Origin: Robiginitalea sediminis
Lineage (GTDB): Bacteria; Bacteroidota; Bacteroidia; Flavobacteriales; Flavobacteriaceae
Direction: 5' to 3'
Assembly (NCBI RefSeq): GCF_002198115.1
Contig: NZ_NGNR01000002.1
Location: 479,558-543,557, forward strand
Length of the DNA: 64,000 bases
This document shows positions 60,442 through 64,000 of this stretch, one piece after another. The notes under the pieces were generated by a model. It searched no databases. It was not told the origin of the DNA and saw nothing but the letters and a program-made list of their open reading frames with translations. The first letter of the stretch is position 1, and each line of letters opens with the position of its first letter. The position numbers were made by a program, and so were the translations under genes.

Positions 60442-60815
60442 GCCACCCGTGTTTTCAGTATTTTATGGATTCGAACCATCAGTTCGGAAGGGCTTACCGG
60501 TTTTGCGATGAAATCGTCGGCTCCCAGTTCGAAGGCGTTCAGGACGTTGGTCTCATTGCCAGCCGTGGAAATCAGGATTACCGGGATGGAGGATTTGATC
60601 TCGTTCCGCAGGTAGTCCACCATTTCAATCCCGGAGAAATACGGCATAAGTACGTCACTCACTACAATATCGGGAAGGGTGCGTTCCAGGGATTCCTTCA
60701 TGGCACGGCCGTCGGATACCCACTCCACCAGGTAGCCTTCTTTTTCAAGGCGGTAACGGAGCAGGGAAGCGAGCATTTCGTCGTCTTCGGCGAGTAAAAG
60801 TCGGGGGTCATTCAT
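60438..60815 (-). CDS. Single-domain response regulator
   Basis: 125 residues, only a receiver domain. Acidic pocket DD (11-12), phosphoacceptor Asp54 in IVVSDVLMP, Thr/Ser ISTAG and Lys in AKPVSP. No output domain, so it must act by protein contact or pass phosphate on, most likely between the kinase upstream and the HEAT or synthase proteins downstream. Overlaps both neighbours by 4 nt. Confidence 0.92.
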   Translation of the reverse strand: MNDPRLLLAEDDEMLASLLRYRLEKEGYLVEWVSDGRAMKESLERTLPDIVVSDVLMPYFSGIEMVDYLRNEIKSSIPVILISTAGNETNVLNAFELGADDFIAKPVSPSELMVRIHKILKTRVA

Positions 60816-62524
60816 CGCGAGTTGCGTTTAATTAGTTGTAAAAAGGCTTGTTCCAATTGAAAATCCAGTACCTGGTAGTCCCGGGAGAGTTCCGCTTCCC
60901 ACTGACGGATGCGGCCGAGACCGCGCTGCTCACGGCTCAGTTCATGGATTTCTTCAACGGCACGCAGCCAATCGGTTGCATTTATAAGGACAAGGCCGGC
61001 TTTTACTTTATGGGCGGCGTTGCGTATTTCCCGGTAATCCGGGTTTTTCATATGTACTTTTAAACGGCCCAGAAACTCGAGCAGATTTGCACGGAGCAGG
61101 TCCAGGAGTTCCCGAAGGACCTCGGGGTCTTCCCCGCACTCTGTCCAAAGCCTTTCCAGGGACAGAGAGTCTTCCGAATGCGAATGCGGTTCGGGCGTGA
61201 GCGCCTGCTGGCTCCCTGCCACGGCCTTTATAAGGGCTGCCGAAAGCGTTTCCGGGCGAAAGGGTTTCAGGACGATATCGTCAATTCCGGCTGCTTTGCA
61301 TTTTTGGTCTTCTTCTGCCGAAAAATCGGCGGTTACGGCTATTATGGGTAGGTTTCGGATACGCGGATCCTCGCTGCTGCGGATTTGCCGGCTGGCCTCA
61401 TACCCATCCATTCCGGGCATGCGCAGGTCCATCAAAACCACATCCACATCCACTTCTTTAAGTAACCCGAGGCCATAGGGACCACTTGGGGCCGGCAAAA
61501 AACGGCATCCCCAGGACTTCAGTCGGGTTTCCATTAATTTCAGGTTCAGGCTGTTGTCTTCGAATACAAGGAATCGCTTCCCTTTGAGGACTTCAATGCC
61601 TGAAGGGGTGGCTTCTTTTGACGGAACCGCGGTGGCAGTTCCTATTCCATAAGGGATCTGAAACCGAAAGGTGCTACCCCGGCCCTCGCGGCTCATGGCC
61701 TTGATGCGACCCCCTTGTTGATGTACGATTCGGTGAACAATACTTAATCCCAATCCTGTTCCCGGAATGACGGAACCTTCGGAATGCCCTCCCCGGAAAT
61801 AGGGATCGAAAACTCTTGGCAATACCTCAGGCGGAATGCCGCATCCGGTATCGCGGACGCTCACCGTGAGGACAAATTGCTTTTCTTCCACAGCACCTCC
61901 GGCCTGAAGCTGAATCTGCCCCTGGCGTGTAAACTTTGCTGCATTTCCCAGCAGGTTGAACAGGACCTGGGTGAGTTTGGCGGGATCCCCCAAAAGGGTG
62001 TCGGGGATTGAATCGTTAAAGTCGTATGTTAACCGGACATCCCTTGAACTGAGGATGGGGCGGACCAGGTCTGCAGCTTCCTGGAGCACCTCCCGGGGTC
62101 GGAACGCGGTCCGAGCATAGGGTTCAATCCCCCCGTTGAGACGCGAAAACGCCAGAAACTGGTTGATAAGATCCAGCAGGGATTTTGAAGCGGAACGGAT
62201 AGAACGAATACTTGAGGTTTGCTGATCATCCAGTTCGGATTCCAGCAACAGGTCTGCAAACCCCATAATCCCGTGCAAAGGTGTCCTGAAATCATGACTG
62301 ACAGAGGTGATGAGCTTTTGGGCCTCTACCCAGGATGCATTCTCACCTTGTTGATCCGAAGTTGCGCCCCCCCAGTACCTACTGTCCAATTCACTGCAGA
62401 ACGTCTCGAAGCGATTTTTGAGACGCCGCGCTTCTTCGGCAGATAATTCCTCGAATGAATACGCGTCCAGTGCTTCTTTGAGGCCATGTACACGTTGCTG
62501 GAGGTCCTTGGATTTTGTTGGCAT
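60812..62524 (-). CDS. Soluble hybrid histidine kinase with receiver and HPt domains
   Basis: 570 residues from the ATG at 62524; an earlier start at 62590 adds 22 unlike residues. N-terminal coiled coil, HisKA with His77 in SVSHDFRTPLHGIMGF, HATPase with DTGCGIPPEVLPRVFDPYF and GTGLGLSIV, receiver with VLMDLRMPGMDGYEAS, and an HPt domain near the C-terminus with NAAHKVKAG. No transmembrane segment or PAS domain, so the signal is probably intracellular. It leads the six-gene operon. Confidence 0.92.
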   Translation of the reverse strand: MPTKSKDLQQRVHGLKEALDAYSFEELSAEEARRLKNRFETFCSELDSRYWGGATSDQQGENASWVEAQKLITSVSHDFRTPLHGIMGFADLLLESELDDQQTSSIRSIRSASKSLLDLINQFLAFSRLNGGIEPYARTAFRPREVLQEAADLVRPILSSRDVRLTYDFNDSIPDTLLGDPAKLTQVLFNLLGNAAKFTRQGQIQLQAGGAVEEKQFVLTVSVRDTGCGIPPEVLPRVFDPYFRGGHSEGSVIPGTGLGLSIVHRIVHQQGGRIKAMSREGRGSTFRFQIPYGIGTATAVPSKEATPSGIEVLKGKRFLVFEDNSLNLKLMETRLKSWGCRFLPAPSGPYGLGLLKEVDVDVVLMDLRMPGMDGYEASRQIRSSEDPRIRNLPIIAVTADFSAEEDQKCKAAGIDDIVLKPFRPETLSAALIKAVAGSQQALTPEPHSHSEDSLSLERLWTECGEDPEVLRELLDLLRANLLEFLGRLKVHMKNPDYREIRNAAHKVKAGLVLINATDWLRAVEEIHELSREQRGLGRIRQWEAELSRDYQVLDFQLEQAFLQLIKRNSR

Positions 62525-62662
62525 GGGTTGGTGTTGGTAGGATTTCCCACCGATTTTCGTGATCAGGTGCGCTAAAAATCCCCAAAACACGGCCCTGGTA
62601 CAAGTAAATGTTCCCTATCTTTCCAATTCTGTTGTCAAACCCGCATAAACGTTGGTTAACCT

Positions 62663-63961
62663 ATGAAGAAATACGCCTCTCCCCTGTCCTTTTTGTGGTG
62701 CGCAGTGCTTCTCGTATCCTGTGTCGAAAATAAAAGCCCGGAACCACCGGATCCCACGCAGGAGGCCATGCGCATTCACCAGGCAGTCATGACTGTGGAT
62801 ACGCATGTGGATATCAATGTCCGGAACTTCACGGATTCGGTCAATTATACCCAGCGCCTGGAAACCCAGGTAAACCTCCCCAAAATGGAAGAGGGAGGGC
62901 TGGATTTGGCCTGGCTCATCGTCTATACCGGGCAGGACACACTCAGTCCGGAGGGCTATAGCGCGGCGGCGGAAAATGCCATGGCGAAGTTCGATGCCAT
63001 CCACCGGCTTTGCGAGGAAATCGCCCCGGACCGGATCGGATTGGCCCTAACGGCTGCAGAAGCCCGGGAAATACACGCTTCCGGGCGGAAGGTTGCCATG
63101 ATTGGGGTGGAGAATGCCTATCCTATTGGAGAAGACCTCGGGAACTTTGAAGTGTACCACCAGAAAGGTGCGCGCTACGTTTCCCTGGCCCACAACGGCC
63201 ATAGCCAGTTCTCGGACTCCAACACAGGGGAAGCCGATAGTGTTTGGTTATATAATGGTTTAAGTGAAATAGGCAAAGAAGCTGTAAAAGAAATGAATAG
63301 ACTGGGGATTATGATAGATATTTCCCACCCTTCCCGCGAAGCGGTAATGCAGATGCTAGAGCTTTCCAAGGCCCCTATTATTGCTTCGCATTCCTCTGCC
63401 CGGGCGCTTTGCAACCACAGCCGTAACCTGGATGACCAGCAGTTACTCAAGCTTAAGGAAAATGGCGGGGTCGTTCAAACCGTAGCCTTTCCCGCCTACC
63501 TGAATACCGAGAAAAGCGAAGCGCGGGCCGCTTATATGCGCGGACTCCGGGAAGCTGTGGCAGATTCCCTCGGCCTGGAGTGGTACGACCGCTCTCAGTT
63601 TGCCTCTCTTTCCCAGGAGCAACGGGAAACCCTTATGGAAAACTATCCGAAAGTGCGCCAAATGGCTGATAGCCTTGCCACGAAACGCGGAGACGCCCCA
63701 CCGGCGGTGAACGTTTCGGACTTTGCTGACCATATAGACTACATGGTAAACCTAATCGGGATTGATCATGTAGGGATCAGTTCGGATTTCGACGGGGGTG
63801 GTGGCATAGAAGGCTGGTCCGATGCCTCCGAAACCTTCAATGTAACCCTGGAATTGGTGCGCCGGGGGTATTCCGAGGAGGACATCCGGAAGCTTTGGGG
63901 CGGGAATCTGCTGAGGGTATTGGATGAGGTACAGGCCATAGCTGAGGCCTGGGAGGACTAG
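62663..63961 (+). CDS. Membrane dipeptidase (M19 family) lipoprotein
   Basis: 432 residues. Lipobox AVLLVSCVE, then the zinc HxD motif in TVDTHVDINVR, the metal Glu in MIGVENAYPIG, and His ligands in VSLAHNGHSQF and PIIASHSSARAL, plus GISSDFDGGG near the end. By family a renal-dipeptidase-like zinc enzyme of the periplasm that cleaves dipeptides. Divergent from the kinase operon. Confidence 0.92.
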   Translation: MKKYASPLSFLWCAVLLVSCVENKSPEPPDPTQEAMRIHQAVMTVDTHVDINVRNFTDSVNYTQRLETQVNLPKMEEGGLDLAWLIVYTGQDTLSPEGYSAAAENAMAKFDAIHRLCEEIAPDRIGLALTAAEAREIHASGRKVAMIGVENAYPIGEDLGNFEVYHQKGARYVSLAHNGHSQFSDSNTGEADSVWLYNGLSEIGKEAVKEMNRLGIMIDISHPSREAVMQMLELSKAPIIASHSSARALCNHSRNLDDQQLLKLKENGGVVQTVAFPAYLNTEKSEARAAYMRGLREAVADSLGLEWYDRSQFASLSQEQRETLMENYPKVRQMADSLATKRGDAPPAVNVSDFADHIDYMVNLIGIDHVGISSDFDGGGGIEGWSDASETFNVTLELVRRGYSEEDIRKLWGGNLLRVLDEVQAIAEAWED

Positions 63962-64000
63962 GCCTTTTCCAACCGGTCCTTTACAAATTCTACCCTCGTT
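63958..64000 (-). CDS. C-terminal tail of a gene that continues beyond the window
   Basis: Thirteen codons before a TAG read TRVEFVKDRLEKA, which looks like a helical C-terminus. The stop overlaps the convergent M19 stop by 2 nt, a common arrangement here. Product unknown. Confidence 0.4.
   Translation of the reverse strand, partial: TRVEFVKDRLEKA

Noticed and set aside
1-64000. CRISPR arrays, tRNA, rRNA, insertion sequences, prophage
   Set aside because: No regular spaced repeats, cloverleaf, rRNA blocks, transposase or integrase frames were recognised by eye; this is not an exhaustive search.

Overview
The window looks like chromosomal DNA of a high-GC marine member of the Flavobacteriaceae (Bacteroidota); Robiginitalea-like is my guess, not proven. 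Reasons: a compact RpoD of 287 residues without region 1.1, a fused E1 alpha/beta 2-oxoacid dehydrogenase, menaquinone synthesis (MenB), many flavobacterial lipoproteins and DUF families (DUF1835, DUF4251, DUF4382, DUF2490, DUF5916, DUF6155), weak Shine-Dalgarno sequences, and several sites resembling the Bacteroidota promoter TTG-N(18-20)-TAnnTTTG. No tRNA, rRNA, CRISPR array, phage or insertion sequence was recognised. Most of the window is ordinary core genome with dense, often overlapping operons.

Layout. 0-2.6 kb (minus): 2OG-Fe oxygenase, SUI1/YciH, DUF1835 and a nucleoside phosphorylase cut by the edge. 2.7-6.4 kb (plus): fused E1, lipocalin-like lipoprotein, OmpA lipoprotein, small secreted protein. 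6.5-9.4 kb: ribosome hibernation factor, small protein, TerC/Alx, Bcr/CflA drug exporter. 9.6-13.6 kb (plus): two unknown proteins, an S41-like peptidase, a pair of DUF4251 lipoproteins. 13.7-14.1 kb: a gene-free, low-GC cluster of related inverted and direct repeats. 14.1-19.3 kb: two cold-shock proteins, HpcH/HpaI aldolase, EF-G-like GTPase, PQQ-type sugar dehydrogenase. 19.7-23.4 kb (minus): an envelope operon of unknown function (643-residue secreted protein, DUF2490, MORN-repeat protein). 23.5-31.3 kb: exported nucleoside-hydrolase-like protein, Usp, exported PIMT, DUF5916 outer-membrane protein, EamA, fasciclin, SDR. 31.4-33.9 kb: DUF4382 lipoprotein, two tandem 37-residue basic microproteins, another lipoprotein.

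33.9-40.8 kb (minus) is an eight-gene molybdenum-cofactor operon (moaD, moaA, mobA, moeB-rhodanese, moeA, xdhC, mocA, amidohydrolase). XdhC and MocA point to a xanthine-dehydrogenase-type molybdoenzyme encoded elsewhere; moaC and moaE are absent here. 41-52 kb: vWA lipoprotein, a small membrane protein behind a sigma-54-like promoter, a cell-wall operon (3D-domain protein, amidase, M14 peptidase), serine beta-lactamase-like hydrolase, MenB, glycosyltransferase plus helicase, GhrA, DUF6155, rpoD.

53.4-62.5 kb (minus) is the most system-like region: a six-gene operon of hybrid histidine kinase, single-domain response regulator, membrane-anchored HEAT-repeat protein, processive GT2 synthase, membrane sulfatase/LTA-synthase-like enzyme with a C-terminal TPR domain, and a YaiO-type TPR plus beta-barrel outer-membrane protein. 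I infer a synthase-dependent surface-polysaccharide machine with its own phosphorelay. Directly downstream is a self-contained transcription unit (palindrome, promoter, two acidic peptides of 32 and 33 residues sharing a YLxF-LNEILS core, terminator). The window ends with an M19 dipeptidase and the tail of a convergent gene.
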